This document shows positions 38,318 to 47,663 of a stretch of DNA of 64,000 bases, in pieces (position 1 is the first letter of the stretch; the number at the start of each line of letters is the position of its first letter). Made by a program: the position numbers and the translations under genes. This DNA is from Methylocystaceae bacterium (GTDB lineage Bacteria; Pseudomonadota; Alphaproteobacteria; Rhodospirillales; Terasakiellaceae): NCBI GenBank assembly GCA_013373205.1, contig JABXIG010000004.1, positions 124,001 through 188,000 of the forward strand, written 5' to 3'. A model generated the notes under the pieces. That model was not told the origin of the DNA. It saw nothing but the letters and a program-made list of their open reading frames with translations, and ran no database searches.

Positions 38318-39079
38318 ATGGTCGTGTTCAACGCAGCCACATCCGCACAAAAGCTGGTGAAACGGGCCAATGCCCTGCGCCAGCGCATCAATGCAAAAAA
38401 CCGTATTGATCTGGCCCACGACATCGGGGCTACCTATTGTGATGCCAGTCTTTCCAAAAATGAACGTCAAATAGCACAGGAAATTGTCGCGAAGTTGATC
38501 CATGACGGGATTTCTTCTGTGCGCGCAGCCATTTCACAGGCCGTAGCCACGTCTCCACACCTGCCGCGCGACTTGGCTGAAAAACTGGCACAGGATATTG
38601 ATGAAATTGCCATTCCGATGCTGGAACTCTCCCCTGTTTTAAATGACAAACTGCTGGAAGCTATTATTGAAAGCGGAGCGACGGATAAAATGAATGCCAT
38701 TGCCAGACGCGAAATCGTTTCTGCAAACCTTTGTCGCCGGATCGTCGCAACTGGTCGTAAAACTCCGGTCATTCAACTGTTGCAAAACCCGGGAGCAAAA
38801 ATCACCAATCATACAATGGTGACGATTGTCCGGGTTTACGGAGATGATGAATTAGTGGAAAAAGCCGTTCTGGATCGCGGGGAACTACCGGATGAGGTCA
38901 TCAATAATCTGTGTGAATTAACAGAAGCTCATGTTGTTTCGTTTGTACAACGTTATTTCAATTTGCCTGAACATGTGGTTAATGTGCAAAAGGGGCGCAA
39001 TTTGCTTAAAACCGTTAAAACCACATCACAGACAACACCAACAGATGATTGGTGGGACACCTCAAAAGGAGCGGTTTAA
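38318..39079 (+). CDS. DUF2336-family protein
   Basis: About 253 residues, all-helical. The stretch ISSVRAAISQAVATSPHLPR, then LAQDIDEIAIPMLELSPVL, is typical of DUF2336, a HEAT-like family frequent in Rhodospirillales with no settled function. Start: the frame extends to a GTG at 38273, but a promoter-like TATACT lies within that extension, so 38318 (or GTG 38324, better placed after AGGGAG) is preferred. Cytoplasmic by composition. Confidence 0.78.
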   Translation: MVVFNAATSAQKLVKRANALRQRINAKNRIDLAHDIGATYCDASLSKNERQIAQEIVAKLIHDGISSVRAAISQAVATSPHLPRDLAEKLAQDIDEIAIPMLELSPVLNDKLLEAIIESGATDKMNAIARREIVSANLCRRIVATGRKTPVIQLLQNPGAKITNHTMVTIVRVYGDDELVEKAVLDRGELPDEVINNLCELTEAHVVSFVQRYFNLPEHVVNVQKGRNLLKTVKTTSQTTPTDDWWDTSKGAV

Positions 39080-39086
39080 ACCCTTT

Positions 39087-40556
39087 TTAGTCTGCCAAGC
39101 CTAATAACCCGTCCAGATCACAATATTTTTCAAGATGATCCGCTAATTGATTGAGCACATCATCAATCTGCTGTTCATAAGATAATTGAGCCTCGCGTCC
39201 ACTGCGCAAACCTGCCAGATAAGCATGGCGAAACCCGTCTTCGGTAAACAAACCATGTAGGTAAGTGCCAATAATTTGGCCGTTTTTGACCCTGACCCCT
39301 TCTGTTTGTCCATTAAGTTTCAGTAAAGGCTGGTCCGCATCCCGGCCAGTTGAAACACCCATATGCATTTCATAGCCGCTGACTTTATCCCCGGTTTCAA
39401 GGTAGGTTCCGGCAACCGCGCGCAAAGTTTTGGGGCCTTTCAACACGGTTTCCATATCTATCAGGCCCAAACCATCCATCTCACACACATCGCCTTCGAT
39501 CCCATCCGGGTCCAGAACCCGTTTGCCCAACATCTGATAGCCACCACACAAACCGACCACATGGCCACCGCGACGCACATGGGCATGAATATCAATATCC
39601 CAACCTTGTTCTTTCATAAAAGCCAGATCAGCCAATGTCGCTTTCGAACCGGGCAGTAAGATCACATCTGCATCACCGGGCAAGGGGTTTCCGGCCTCAA
39701 TAATCTCCACAAAAACATCATTTTCAGCTCGTAACGGATCAAGGTCATCGAAATTGGCGATACGTGAAAATCGTGGTACCGCAATCTTGATCGTGCCCCC
39801 TTCTACATCGCTGCCACGTTGGTCCAAGCTCATGGCATCTTCATCGGGCAGCAGTCTTGCCTGTGGAAAATAAGGCAGGGTGCCAAAACTGTTCAGTCCG
39901 CATTGATCTTTAATAATCTCAAGGGCGGGTTCAAAAAGACTAACATCGCCGCGAAATTTATTGATGATATAGCCTTTCAAACGGACTTGTTCTTCGGGCG
40001 GTAACAAAACATGTGTCCCCACGATCGATGCTATGACCCCGCCGCGATCAATATCCCCAATAAGAATCACCGGAATATCCGCAGCTTCGGCAAATCCCAT
40101 ATTGGCAATATCAGAGGCGCGTAAATTCACCTCGGCTGCACTTCCTGCACCTTCGACTAAAATAAGATCAGCCGTTTCACCTAGTTTTGCAAAACTTTCC
40201 AGAACCTTTGGCATCAGACTTGGTTTTAGCTTGGTATAATCGCGGGCTGAACAATTGCCGACGACTTCCCCCTGCACAACCACTTGTGAACCCACGTCTG
40301 TCTGTGGTTTTAACAAAACCGGGTTCATATGAACTGTTAAGTCCAGACCGCAGGCGCGCGCCTGCAAAGCCTGGGCCCGGCCGATCTCGCCCCCTCCGAC
40401 GGTTACGGCGGCATTGTTGGACATATTTTGCGGTTTAAAGGGTGCGACTTTTAAGCCGCGTTTGACAAAAGCCCGACACAAACCGGCAACCAGCAATGAT
40501 TTGCCGACATCTGATCCAGTCCCTTGAAACATAAGGGCTTTTGTCTTTAATCCCAT
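39087..40556 (-). CDS. cobQ: cobyric acid synthase CobQ
   Basis: About 489 residues. The N-terminal dethiobiotin-synthetase-like domain starts ALMFQGTGSDVGKSLLVAGL, with FKPQNMSNNAAVT; the C-terminal class I-like glutamine amidotransferase has GLCGGYQMLGK around the catalytic Cys. It amidates cobyrinic acid a,c-diamide at four side chains. The ATG at 40556 follows the SYLF-gene stop with one base between, so the genes are coupled; extension upstream would overlap that gene. Confidence 0.96.
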   Translation of the reverse strand: MGLKTKALMFQGTGSDVGKSLLVAGLCRAFVKRGLKVAPFKPQNMSNNAAVTVGGGEIGRAQALQARACGLDLTVHMNPVLLKPQTDVGSQVVVQGEVVGNCSARDYTKLKPSLMPKVLESFAKLGETADLILVEGAGSAAEVNLRASDIANMGFAEAADIPVILIGDIDRGGVIASIVGTHVLLPPEEQVRLKGYIINKFRGDVSLFEPALEIIKDQCGLNSFGTLPYFPQARLLPDEDAMSLDQRGSDVEGGTIKIAVPRFSRIANFDDLDPLRAENDVFVEIIEAGNPLPGDADVILLPGSKATLADLAFMKEQGWDIDIHAHVRRGGHVVGLCGGYQMLGKRVLDPDGIEGDVCEMDGLGLIDMETVLKGPKTLRAVAGTYLETGDKVSGYEMHMGVSTGRDADQPLLKLNGQTEGVRVKNGQIIGTYLHGLFTEDGFRHAYLAGLRSGREAQLSYEQQIDDVLNQLADHLEKYCDLDGLLGLAD

Positions 40557-40557
40557 T

Positions 40558-41235
40558 TTATTCAGCAAGGGCAGACAAGGTTGAACGTAAGGAATCGGCC
40601 GCTGGGTTACTGACAGCACCATCAAGCACGATTTGCCGTGGCTCAATTGGTTGCGCATAAAAACTTTGATTTAAATCATTGCGCTTAGCAAAAACGGCAC
40701 CTTCAAGTGCCCCGCCGCCAAACAGACCACGATCTAGGGAAAAGGCTAAAATATCCGCGCCCATAGATGTTGTGGTTGATCCATCCACACTTCCGCCAAA
40801 AGATCCAACGACGACACCAGCTGCCGCCCCGGCCTTGAATTGGTCATCCAAAATGGCTTCCAATCCGGCTTGTGTGCGGATGACGTAAATCATTTGGGAA
40901 TCTTTCAAGCCGATCTGAAAACCGACGCTGCCGCCCCCCATGGTATAAAAGGCAGGATAGCTCCATCTGCCATCAGGTTTTTTCGCCAGCAAGACCGCGT
41001 TGCCATATTCACCGCCAATGATAAAACCGCCTTTCAATAAACGTGGAACGATGACCACCCCAACGGCTTTATTAAAGGCCTCATTAAGTTCTTTATATTG
41101 TTTCGATCCCAAAACATGTCTTGCTGTTGCTTCTGTTTCGAGAAGAATTTGTATAGCATCTTGCTCTGCTGCCATAGACTTTTGCGCAGAGATAATGGTA
41201 AAAACTGCAAGAAAAACGGCCAAAAAGCGTTTCAT
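40558..41235 (-). CDS. exported SYLF (Ysc84-like) lipid-binding protein
   Basis: 225 residues with a signal peptide (MKRFLAVFLAVFTIISAQKS, cleavage near AAEQ). The rest is a SYLF/Ysc84 domain: GVVIVPRLLKGGFIIGGEYG, GGGSVGFQIGLKDSQMIYVI, and the glycine-rich AAAGVVVGSFGG and GLFGGGALEGA segments. SYLF proteins bind phosphoinositides or other lipids in eukaryotes; bacterial exported members are poorly understood. Its tight linkage with cobQ (one base) and with cobO 60 bp downstream of its own start region is unusual and may be chance operon membership. Confidence 0.9.
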   Translation of the reverse strand: MKRFLAVFLAVFTIISAQKSMAAEQDAIQILLETEATARHVLGSKQYKELNEAFNKAVGVVIVPRLLKGGFIIGGEYGNAVLLAKKPDGRWSYPAFYTMGGGSVGFQIGLKDSQMIYVIRTQAGLEAILDDQFKAGAAAGVVVGSFGGSVDGSTTTSMGADILAFSLDRGLFGGGALEGAVFAKRNDLNQSFYAQPIEPRQIVLDGAVSNPAADSLRSTLSALAE

Positions 41236-41295
41236 GGAATCTAATCCTTTATAATGATCCTGATTGCAGGATGCCTGAAAATCCTAAAGAAAATC

Positions 41296-41901
41296 CTAAA
41301 ATTCTACGCCCGGCTGGGCTTTGATCCCGCTTCTGAACGGATGTTTGACCAAAGTCATTTCGGTTGCCAGTTCTGCAACTTCTAACAAAGCCTCGCTCGC
41401 ATGACGTCCGGTCAGCACCACATGAATCATATCCGGGCGGTTTTTAAGGGTTTCGATGACGTCAGCCTCATCCACATAGTCATAACGCATAGCGACATTA
41501 ATTTCATCCAGGATGACCATGCGGTATTCTCCGCTTTCGATCATTTCCTTCGCCGCTGCCCAGGCTTTTTGCGCGGCCTGAATATCGCGTTCTTTATCTT
41601 GTGTTTCCCAAGTAAATCCTTCGCCCATCGCCTTAAAGGTCACAAGGTCGGGGAAGCCTTCAAACACACGGCGTTCTGCTGTGTCCCAAGCGCCTTTGAT
41701 AAACTGGATCACGCCCACTTTAAACCCATGACCAACACAGCGCAGCGCCATCCCAAAAGCTGAGGAGGATTTACCTTTTCCTTTGCCCGTATGGACAATG
41801 ACAAGACCTTTTTCATCAATTTTCTTTTCCATCATCTTGTCACGTGCAGCTTTTTTCTTCGCCATTTTACTGGCGTGTTTATCTAGGTCGGCATCAGACA
41901 T
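41296..41901 (-). CDS. cobO: cob(I)yrinic acid a,c-diamide adenosyltransferase CobO
   Basis: 201 residues. The P-loop-like VIVHTGKGKGKSSSAFGMALR and IQFIKGAWDTAERRVF are the CobA/CobO signature; the C-terminus KHPFRSGIKAQPGVEF is also family-typical. It adds the 5'-deoxyadenosyl group to the cobalt of corrinoids. It leads a minus-strand series cobO, SYLF, cobQ. No cobalamin riboswitch elements were seen in its 124-bp upstream region. Confidence 0.96.
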   Translation of the reverse strand: MSDADLDKHASKMAKKKAARDKMMEKKIDEKGLVIVHTGKGKGKSSSAFGMALRCVGHGFKVGVIQFIKGAWDTAERRVFEGFPDLVTFKAMGEGFTWETQDKERDIQAAQKAWAAAKEMIESGEYRMVILDEINVAMRYDYVDEADVIETLKNRPDMIHVVLTGRHASEALLEVAELATEMTLVKHPFRSGIKAQPGVEF

Positions 41902-41957
41902 GGTATTTCCCTGTTTTTAAATTGCGTCTCATTCGAATATAGGGGTCTACAGATTTT

Positions 41958-41969
41958 TCGCAATTGCGA
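41958..41969. promoter_or_regulatory. 12-bp palindrome between cobO and the MBL gene
   Basis: TCGCAATTGCGA, a perfect palindrome in the divergent intergenic region. It could be an operator for either gene; no regulator is suggested. Confidence 0.25.
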
Positions 41970-42025
41970 TTTCTTTTCACGCTTATTTCCTTTATATTAG
42001 ATTATTCATATAAAAAGGACCTGCT

Positions 42026-42934
42026 ATGCGTTTGTTGCTTCTTACTGCCCTGATATTCTTTTCAAGTCCAACTGCTTTTGCACTGGATATTCATAAAGTC
42101 AGCGATGACATTTTTGCTCTGGTTGGAGAGAAAAAACAACGTTCGCCCAGCAATCTTGGCAATAATGCCACTTTTGGACTGATTAAAACGCAAGACGGCC
42201 TTGTTCTGGTGGACCCGGGTGGCAGCTGGAAAGGTGCCCAAATGATCCATGAAACCATCAAGACCGTTAGCGACCAACCTGTAAAATATGTCATCAATTC
42301 AGGGGGGCAGGACCACCGCTGGCTTGGTAATGGATACTGGAAAGCTCAGGGCGCTAAAATCATTGCGTCAATTGCGGCAGTAGAAGACCAGAAAGAACGG
42401 TCTTCACAACAGCTTTCGATGTTGAAACATTTATTAGGACCTGGTCTGGATAAGACCGAACCTGACTATGCCGACATTACTTTTGAATCTGTTTATTCTT
42501 TAAATTTGGGCGGTCTATTCATCGAAATCCATCACGTAGGTCCAGCCCACACTCCCGGAGACAGCTTCATCTGGATTAAAGATAACCAGACCCTGTTTAG
42601 TGGTGATATCATTTATGTAGAGCGCTTGTTAGGCATTGGAACACAATCAAACTCGAAAAGCTGGCTTCAGGTTTTTGAAGAAATTGCCAAGCTTCAGCCC
42701 AAACATATCATTCCCGGTCATGGCAGCCCGACGACCTTAAAAGTCGCTAAAAAACAAACATATGATTATCTGTTAAATATCCGAAACAAAATCAGGGAGC
42801 ATCTGGATCAGGGTGGTGATATGATTACAGCCCCCAAGATTGACCAATCCGCCTTTGCCGATCTTGAACAATTTGACGCTCTAGCCGGACGAAATGCACA
42901 ACAGGTTTTTAGCGAAATGGAATGGGAAGATTGA
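42026..42934 (+). CDS. exported metallo-beta-lactamase-fold protein with altered metal motif
   Basis: 302 residues with a signal peptide (MRLLLLTALIFFSSPTAFA). The MBL fold is clear: GLVLVDPGG, the third-ligand region VGPAHTPGDSFIW, LFSGDIIY and HIIPGHGSP. The first motif, normally HxHxDH, reads GGQDH (NSGGQDHRWLGNGY), so two metal histidines are missing while the DH pair remains. This variant occurs in the exported SoxH/quinoprotein-relay-associated MBL group. It may bind one metal only. A ribosome site AAAGGA precedes the ATG. Substrate unknown. Confidence 0.85.
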   Translation: MRLLLLTALIFFSSPTAFALDIHKVSDDIFALVGEKKQRSPSNLGNNATFGLIKTQDGLVLVDPGGSWKGAQMIHETIKTVSDQPVKYVINSGGQDHRWLGNGYWKAQGAKIIASIAAVEDQKERSSQQLSMLKHLLGPGLDKTEPDYADITFESVYSLNLGGLFIEIHHVGPAHTPGDSFIWIKDNQTLFSGDIIYVERLLGIGTQSNSKSWLQVFEEIAKLQPKHIIPGHGSPTTLKVAKKQTYDYLLNIRNKIREHLDQGGDMITAPKIDQSAFADLEQFDALAGRNAQQVFSEMEWED

Positions 42935-43020
42935 TATCATAAATCTTTCATCAAAGAGTCTTAGTCGAAAGTTAAAAAGAAGGTCTCACAACATTTTTTT
43001 GGTCTTTCGAGTAACGAAAT

Positions 43021-43497
43021 ATGTCTGATAAAATCTACAATGTACTTTTCTTGTGCAAACATAATGCGGCCCGTTCCATCATGGCCGAAGCGTTGATCAA
43101 CCGTCTGGGTAAGGGACGATTTAAAGGATTCTCTGCAGGGTCAAATCCGGCAGATATCATTCATCCTTATACTGTTGACCTGATGAAAAACATGAATTTC
43201 TCTTTGGAAGGCCAAGGCCCCAAAGCCATTGATGCCATTACAGAAGAAATGGATTTTATCTTTACGGTTTGTGAAGATACAGCCATTGAAGACTGCCCGG
43301 CTTTTAAAGGTGAACCCATGAGTGCAAACTGGGCCGTGCCAGACCCGGTTAAGGTCGAAGGGACTGAAGCTGAAAAACGTCTCGCCTTTTCAGAAGCTTA
43401 TCGCATGTTGAACAATCGTATTTCCATTTTTGTCAACCTGCCCTTGAGCAATGATCGCACCAAACTGCAAAACCAGCTTGACGATATCGGCCTTTAA
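43021..43497 (+). CDS. arsC: arsenate reductase (LMW phosphatase fold)
   Basis: 158 residues. The phosphate-binding loop FLCKHNAARSIMAEAL provides the nucleophilic Cys and CX5R; VCEDTAIEDCPAF carries further cysteines and the DP motif of the family is in WAVPDPVKVEG. Reduces arsenate to arsenite, or acts as a related tyrosine phosphatase. There is no ars repressor or pump beside it. It overlaps cobD by four bases tail to tail. Confidence 0.88.
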   Translation: MSDKIYNVLFLCKHNAARSIMAEALINRLGKGRFKGFSAGSNPADIIHPYTVDLMKNMNFSLEGQGPKAIDAITEEMDFIFTVCEDTAIEDCPAFKGEPMSANWAVPDPVKVEGTEAEKRLAFSEAYRMLNNRISIFVNLPLSNDRTKLQNQLDDIGL

Positions 43498-44486
43498 ACT
43501 ATGGCAATCGCGGCCACCACAGCTGCATTAACCAGACAAGCGATCACATACAGACGCAGTGCGCGGGTAATATCTTTTGCGATGACCCGCGCGCGCCCCT
43601 CACCGATCCAGGGATCATTCGCCTGACCTTCGCGATATTTTCGTGGACCTGCCAAGGCAATGCCTAAAGCCCCTGCCATTGCCCCTTCCGGCCAGCCAGC
43701 ATTTGGGGAACGGTGCTTTTTGGCATCGCGAAACATGGTTTTTAAAGAGTTCAACGGGCTTGACGTTGGCAAGAAGAAAGAGCCCAGATAAATCCACAAA
43801 CCTGCCAGACGTGCCGGGATCAGGTTTAAAATATCGTCCAGACGCGCCGCAGTGCAGCCAAAGGATTTATATTTATCCGATTTATGGCCGATCATACTGT
43901 CCATCGTATTAACCGCTTTATAGACCAGCAGACCAGGAAATCCGAACAGGACGTACCAAAAAACAGGGGCCACAACCCCATCACCAAAATTTTCTGCCAA
44001 AGATTCAATCGCTGCACGTGCAACGCCATGTTCATCCAACTGGTCCGGATCGCGCCCGACAATATGACTAACCGCAACACGTCCGGCGGATAATCCGTCA
44101 TCTTTCAGCGCTGTAGCGACTTTTCGCACATACATATAAAGGCTACGCTGAGCGATCAGGCTGATGGTTAAAAACAGCTCTAACGCCCAGCCAAAGGGAT
44201 AATGCTGTCCAAACCAGGACACCGCCAACCCTAGGACACAACACACAGAAACGATGAAATACACAACAACAAAGCCACGAATGGCGCGATTTGTCTCTGA
44301 TCGATTTTCCCGATTGAGCTTATTATCCAACACTGAAATCAAATCCCCGATCCAGACCACAGGGTGTTTGATCACATTAAACAGGCGGTTCATATCCCCG
44401 ACATAGGCATCCAGCACCAATGCGGCCAAAAGCAGCCACAATGGATCAAAGGTTTCTGTCAGGATCAGGCTATCGTTTGCTATCAT
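43494..44486 (-). CDS. cobD: adenosylcobinamide-phosphate synthase CobD/CbiB
   Basis: 330 residues, about four or five membrane segments. Family motifs include LDAYVGDMNRLFNVIKHPVVW at the N-terminus, SLAENFGDGVVAPVFWYVLFG, and AVNTMDSMIGHKSDKYKSFG. The membrane enzyme joins the aminopropanol (phosphate) arm to adenosylcobyric acid. It is the last gene of a minus-strand operon with DUF523 (9-bp gap) and two degenerate EAL genes. Confidence 0.95.
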   Translation of the reverse strand: MIANDSLILTETFDPLWLLLAALVLDAYVGDMNRLFNVIKHPVVWIGDLISVLDNKLNRENRSETNRAIRGFVVVYFIVSVCCVLGLAVSWFGQHYPFGWALELFLTISLIAQRSLYMYVRKVATALKDDGLSAGRVAVSHIVGRDPDQLDEHGVARAAIESLAENFGDGVVAPVFWYVLFGFPGLLVYKAVNTMDSMIGHKSDKYKSFGCTAARLDDILNLIPARLAGLWIYLGSFFLPTSSPLNSLKTMFRDAKKHRSPNAGWPEGAMAGALGIALAGPRKYREGQANDPWIGEGRARVIAKDITRALRLYVIACLVNAAVVAAIAIV

Positions 44487-44495
44487 GGGATTGGC

Positions 44496-44957
44496 TTATA
44501 CCATATCCAAAACCGACTTCAATCTATCAAGATCAAACTCGCTAAAGACTTGTAGGCCATGGTCTTTTAAAAGCTTAGTCGTTAGGCCGGACCCCGCAAT
44601 TTTCTGGGACGTGAACGTACCGTCATAAATCATATGAACACCGCAAGACGGGCTACGTTCTTTCAATAAAGCAAAACGGATCTTATGTTCTTGTGCCAAA
44701 GCCAACGCAATTTGCGCCCCGCTTTTAAAGGCATCGCTATAATCCATCCCGTCTTTATCAACGATTTTGCCACTTTTCGGGTCGCATTCACATGGCGGGC
44801 GCGGGGCAGGAAGTCCGCCTGCCATTTCCGGACAGATGGGAATAAAGCGTCCTTCATCCTTCCAGCGTTGGAATAAGTCGTCTTTCATCAGACAATGATC
44901 TGCATCATAGCGCACTTTTTCCCCGTAGAGACAGGCGCTGATAAGAATTTTTTCCAC
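44496..44957 (-). CDS. DUF523 protein
   Basis: 153 residues. Cysteine motifs ISACLYGEKVRYD, FIPICPEMAGGLPAPRPPCE and LLKERSPSCGV match DUF523, a small family with conserved cysteines likely to hold a metal or Fe-S cluster; its function is not established to my knowledge. It is three bases from the upstream EAL-like gene and nine from cobD. Confidence 0.88.
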   Translation of the reverse strand: MEKILISACLYGEKVRYDADHCLMKDDLFQRWKDEGRFIPICPEMAGGLPAPRPPCECDPKSGKIVDKDGMDYSDAFKSGAQIALALAQEHKIRFALLKERSPSCGVHMIYDGTFTSQKIAGSGLTTKLLKDHGLQVFSEFDLDRLKSVLDMV

Positions 44958-44960
44958 GGT

Positions 44961-46256
44961 TTACGTCCGTTTCGTCAAAGATTTTTTATTGCCGCTTTGT
45001 TTATCATGTGCTGCAGCGCGTTTTTTCAGAACCCGCATGCTGCGACGGCGGTTTTCTTCGGCAATCAAAGCCTCTACATGGCGGCCCTGATAGAGCTCGA
45101 TCCCGTTATCGCGGCCAAACTCGATAGATTCTTCGTTATCACAACGGGTTAAAATCACCCGGTTCGGTCCGGTCAAGATCAACTGACGTTTCACTTTATC
45201 CGTCAGATCATGTCCGCCATGGATAATATCGGGATGCCAGATCAACTTAATCAAATCCGCCTCCAGACGTTCCCGATCGATAAAAGGCAATGTTTTATAA
45301 CTCACCCCGTCAATACAGATACGATATCCGCGCTGTTTCACAAACTCACGTGCAAACAGATAGGCATTTAGATCACTAAAAATATCAAGTTGTTGCAATT
45401 CCAAAACGATATTACCGCGCATGGCTGCAATGACATTTTCATCAAATTTCAAAAATTCCGGTGACAACAGGGTCGCGACATTTAAATTAATGCTGATATC
45501 GCCCGTGATATCGCGGTCTTCCGTCTTGCTCAGCATCGATAAGATCCGTCGATCCAGCGTTTCCGTTAAATGCTGGAATAACCACGGCGAGGATGTCAGG
45601 TTAGCCCCGGGCAAAAGGGTATCACGCAAATCGGCAATGGAAATATAAAGTTCGCTGAATTTTGGGGTCGGTACATTTTGCGCGCCTTCCACCGAACAGA
45701 CATATTGACGGCGCACCATATTGGTCAAATCTGCGGCTTTTAAAGCTTCGATAAGACGGTCCAATGTGCGCGGCGTCAAGCGTTCGCCTTCTTCCTGTTT
45801 GGCGATCAAGGCAGCTTTTACATCATGCCCCGTGCCGCCAACACCAGAGGCATTTTTCTGATCTTCCACCATTGTGCGGGCCATGGCGACAATGATGTCA
45901 TATTCGGTTTCCACATCAAACCAGCTAGAAAAACCCTGACCTTCAACTTCTTCTTCCGACAGTAAGGGGTCATCCCCAAAAAGGAATTTCACTTTATCCA
46001 GCGCCGATTCCACCTGTCCCATGGCTTCCATCTTGAAAATAAAGATGATGTCAGAATTATTCAGGACAAAGATTTGCCCCAAAAGTTCTTTGACCATGCC
46101 TTCAAAAGCATCAGCGGCTACACGGATATGATGTTCGCGACGGTTAAACGGGCGTAACTTTGAGAGATGCAAATGCACCATCTCGCGACCCTGACGGTGA
46201 TGTTCAAGGCGGCGGATATAATCATAAAACAGGGTTTCTTGATTTTGCGTGCTCAT
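44961..46256 (-). CDS. degenerate EAL-domain protein, second of tandem pair
   Basis: About 431 residues. The C-terminal ~230 residues follow the order of an EAL domain (INLNVATLLSPEFLKFDENV; IVLELQQLDIF; KQRGYRICIDGVSY; LIKLIWHPD; TRCDNEESIEFGRDNGIELY; QGRHVE), but the EAL motif, the DDFGTG loop and the metal ligands are absent, so it cannot hydrolyse c-di-GMP. It may bind the nucleotide or a protein. The N-terminal part has a strand/helix pattern like an eroded GGDEF. Start: ATG at 46256, with AGGGGG eight bases before. Paralogue of the gene immediately upstream. Confidence 0.75.
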   Translation of the reverse strand: MSTQNQETLFYDYIRRLEHHRQGREMVHLHLSKLRPFNRREHHIRVAADAFEGMVKELLGQIFVLNNSDIIFIFKMEAMGQVESALDKVKFLFGDDPLLSEEEVEGQGFSSWFDVETEYDIIVAMARTMVEDQKNASGVGGTGHDVKAALIAKQEEGERLTPRTLDRLIEALKAADLTNMVRRQYVCSVEGAQNVPTPKFSELYISIADLRDTLLPGANLTSSPWLFQHLTETLDRRILSMLSKTEDRDITGDISINLNVATLLSPEFLKFDENVIAAMRGNIVLELQQLDIFSDLNAYLFAREFVKQRGYRICIDGVSYKTLPFIDRERLEADLIKLIWHPDIIHGGHDLTDKVKRQLILTGPNRVILTRCDNEESIEFGRDNGIELYQGRHVEALIAEENRRRSMRVLKKRAAAHDKQSGNKKSLTKRT

Positions 46257-46258
46257 AA

Positions 46259-47515
46259 TCAAAGCCCCCTTCTGGCTTGGGCTGCGGCTTTTTGGGTCAT
46301 GGCCTCAACCAAACGATCCACAAAGAAGCCCTGAAAACGTTGCACACCTAACTGCAAGCCGAAACGCACCGCATCTTCACTATCCACATGTGAAATCACC
46401 ACATTGGCCGCACCGATAGACTGAATTAATTCACGCATTTCCATTTGCCCATCTTTGGTGGCTGCTCCGCCCAAGCGGTCCCCCCAGGCAATTTTATAAT
46501 AATCTGCCTTTAACATACTGGGGTCGAAATAATCCAGCACCAAGGGCTGTAACGTATCGATTAACACTTTGTAGCCGCGTGCCTGTAAAAGATCGCGGGT
46601 TTCTTCATAAGCAAAGATGTTGGAAAAAACATCCACGGGCTGAAATTCCAGGATGACCCGATGGGCCTGATCCCCGACAAACTGGTCAAACATCTGAAAA
46701 TCTTTGGTATTCACCGTTTGCATATTTAAATTCAGGCTGAAATTTTTCGGCAGATCATCCATGGTCTGACTGCGCAACATATGTAAAACGCGCTGATCCA
46801 AAATGGTGGTCAAAAACTGAAAAAGCCAGCGATCCGCCAGTAAATCCACATCAGGGGCGACGGTTTTGCGCAGATCCGCGATGGAAACATAATATTCACG
46901 AAACAACAACTGCCCCTGACCATTTGCCCCGATCTGAACAGCAGACTGATGTTTCATCAAAGGACGAGCATCCAATTTTTTGAATGAACGCGCCAATTGA
47001 TCCAGATTTTTCGGCATCAGCTTTTCATCATCCATTGCCGATGTGCCGCTATCCATTTTGGCAGACATGCCGGCAAGTGCCGCTGAAACGACCGCTTCTT
47101 TAAAGAAATCAAAGTCTTCTTCCAGATCAAACCAGCTGGATAGCATTTCTTCGCCCGCAATATCGCGCTGACCGATCAAGGGGTCTGCGCTGAATAGCAT
47201 GCGGATATTATCCAATGCCTTATCAATTTCTGCGACTTTGGTATTCGGGCAGGTCAAAATGATGTCGAAATTTCCCAGAATGAATAACTCTGCCATATGG
47301 GTCAGCGTAATATCATCAAAGGCACGTTCAGCAATGCGGATATAATCAGGCTTTTTGTTGGTTTGCTGCAATCTGGACAAATGCACATGGACCGCACATT
47401 GGCCTTGCGGTTTACTTTCCAGATATTGCAGGTTTTCAAGCAGTTTATTTTCCGGGCTATTTGTATCAGCCCGAATTGCTTTCATCACCAGAGCATCGCT
47501 GCGTTTTTCTGCCAT
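46259..47515 (-). CDS. degenerate EAL-domain protein, first of tandem pair
   Basis: About 418 residues, colinear with its downstream neighbour over the whole length: N-terminal HVHLSRLQ (HLHLSKLR in the other), EYYVSIADLRKTVAPDVDLL (ELYISIADLRDTLLPGANLT), FSLNLNMQTVNTKDFQMFDQ, VILEFQPVDVF, ISHVDSEDAVRFGLQLGVQR. The EAL catalytic residues are missing here too. No signal peptide or membrane segment. It heads an operon reaching cobD. The two genes are separated by two bases, which suggests gene duplication followed by divergence and possibly a heteromeric complex. Confidence 0.75.
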   Translation of the reverse strand: MAEKRSDALVMKAIRADTNSPENKLLENLQYLESKPQGQCAVHVHLSRLQQTNKKPDYIRIAERAFDDITLTHMAELFILGNFDIILTCPNTKVAEIDKALDNIRMLFSADPLIGQRDIAGEEMLSSWFDLEEDFDFFKEAVVSAALAGMSAKMDSGTSAMDDEKLMPKNLDQLARSFKKLDARPLMKHQSAVQIGANGQGQLLFREYYVSIADLRKTVAPDVDLLADRWLFQFLTTILDQRVLHMLRSQTMDDLPKNFSLNLNMQTVNTKDFQMFDQFVGDQAHRVILEFQPVDVFSNIFAYEETRDLLQARGYKVLIDTLQPLVLDYFDPSMLKADYYKIAWGDRLGGAATKDGQMEMRELIQSIGAANVVISHVDSEDAVRFGLQLGVQRFQGFFVDRLVEAMTQKAAAQARRGL

Positions 47516-47663
47516 CAACGTAAAACTTTCATTTCCCAGACGGAGTTATCTTTTTTGATAGAATACCATAGCGATAAAACTCTTCATAAAAAATTAAAAT
47601 CATCTATGTTTTTCTCTTCAGGAATGTTAAATCCATCCCGGTGACATAAGGGGAGAAAAACTC

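Noticed and set aside
41902-42025. Cobalamin riboswitch near the cob genes
   Set aside because: No B12-box or conserved stem elements were seen upstream of cobO, cobQ or the cobD operon.
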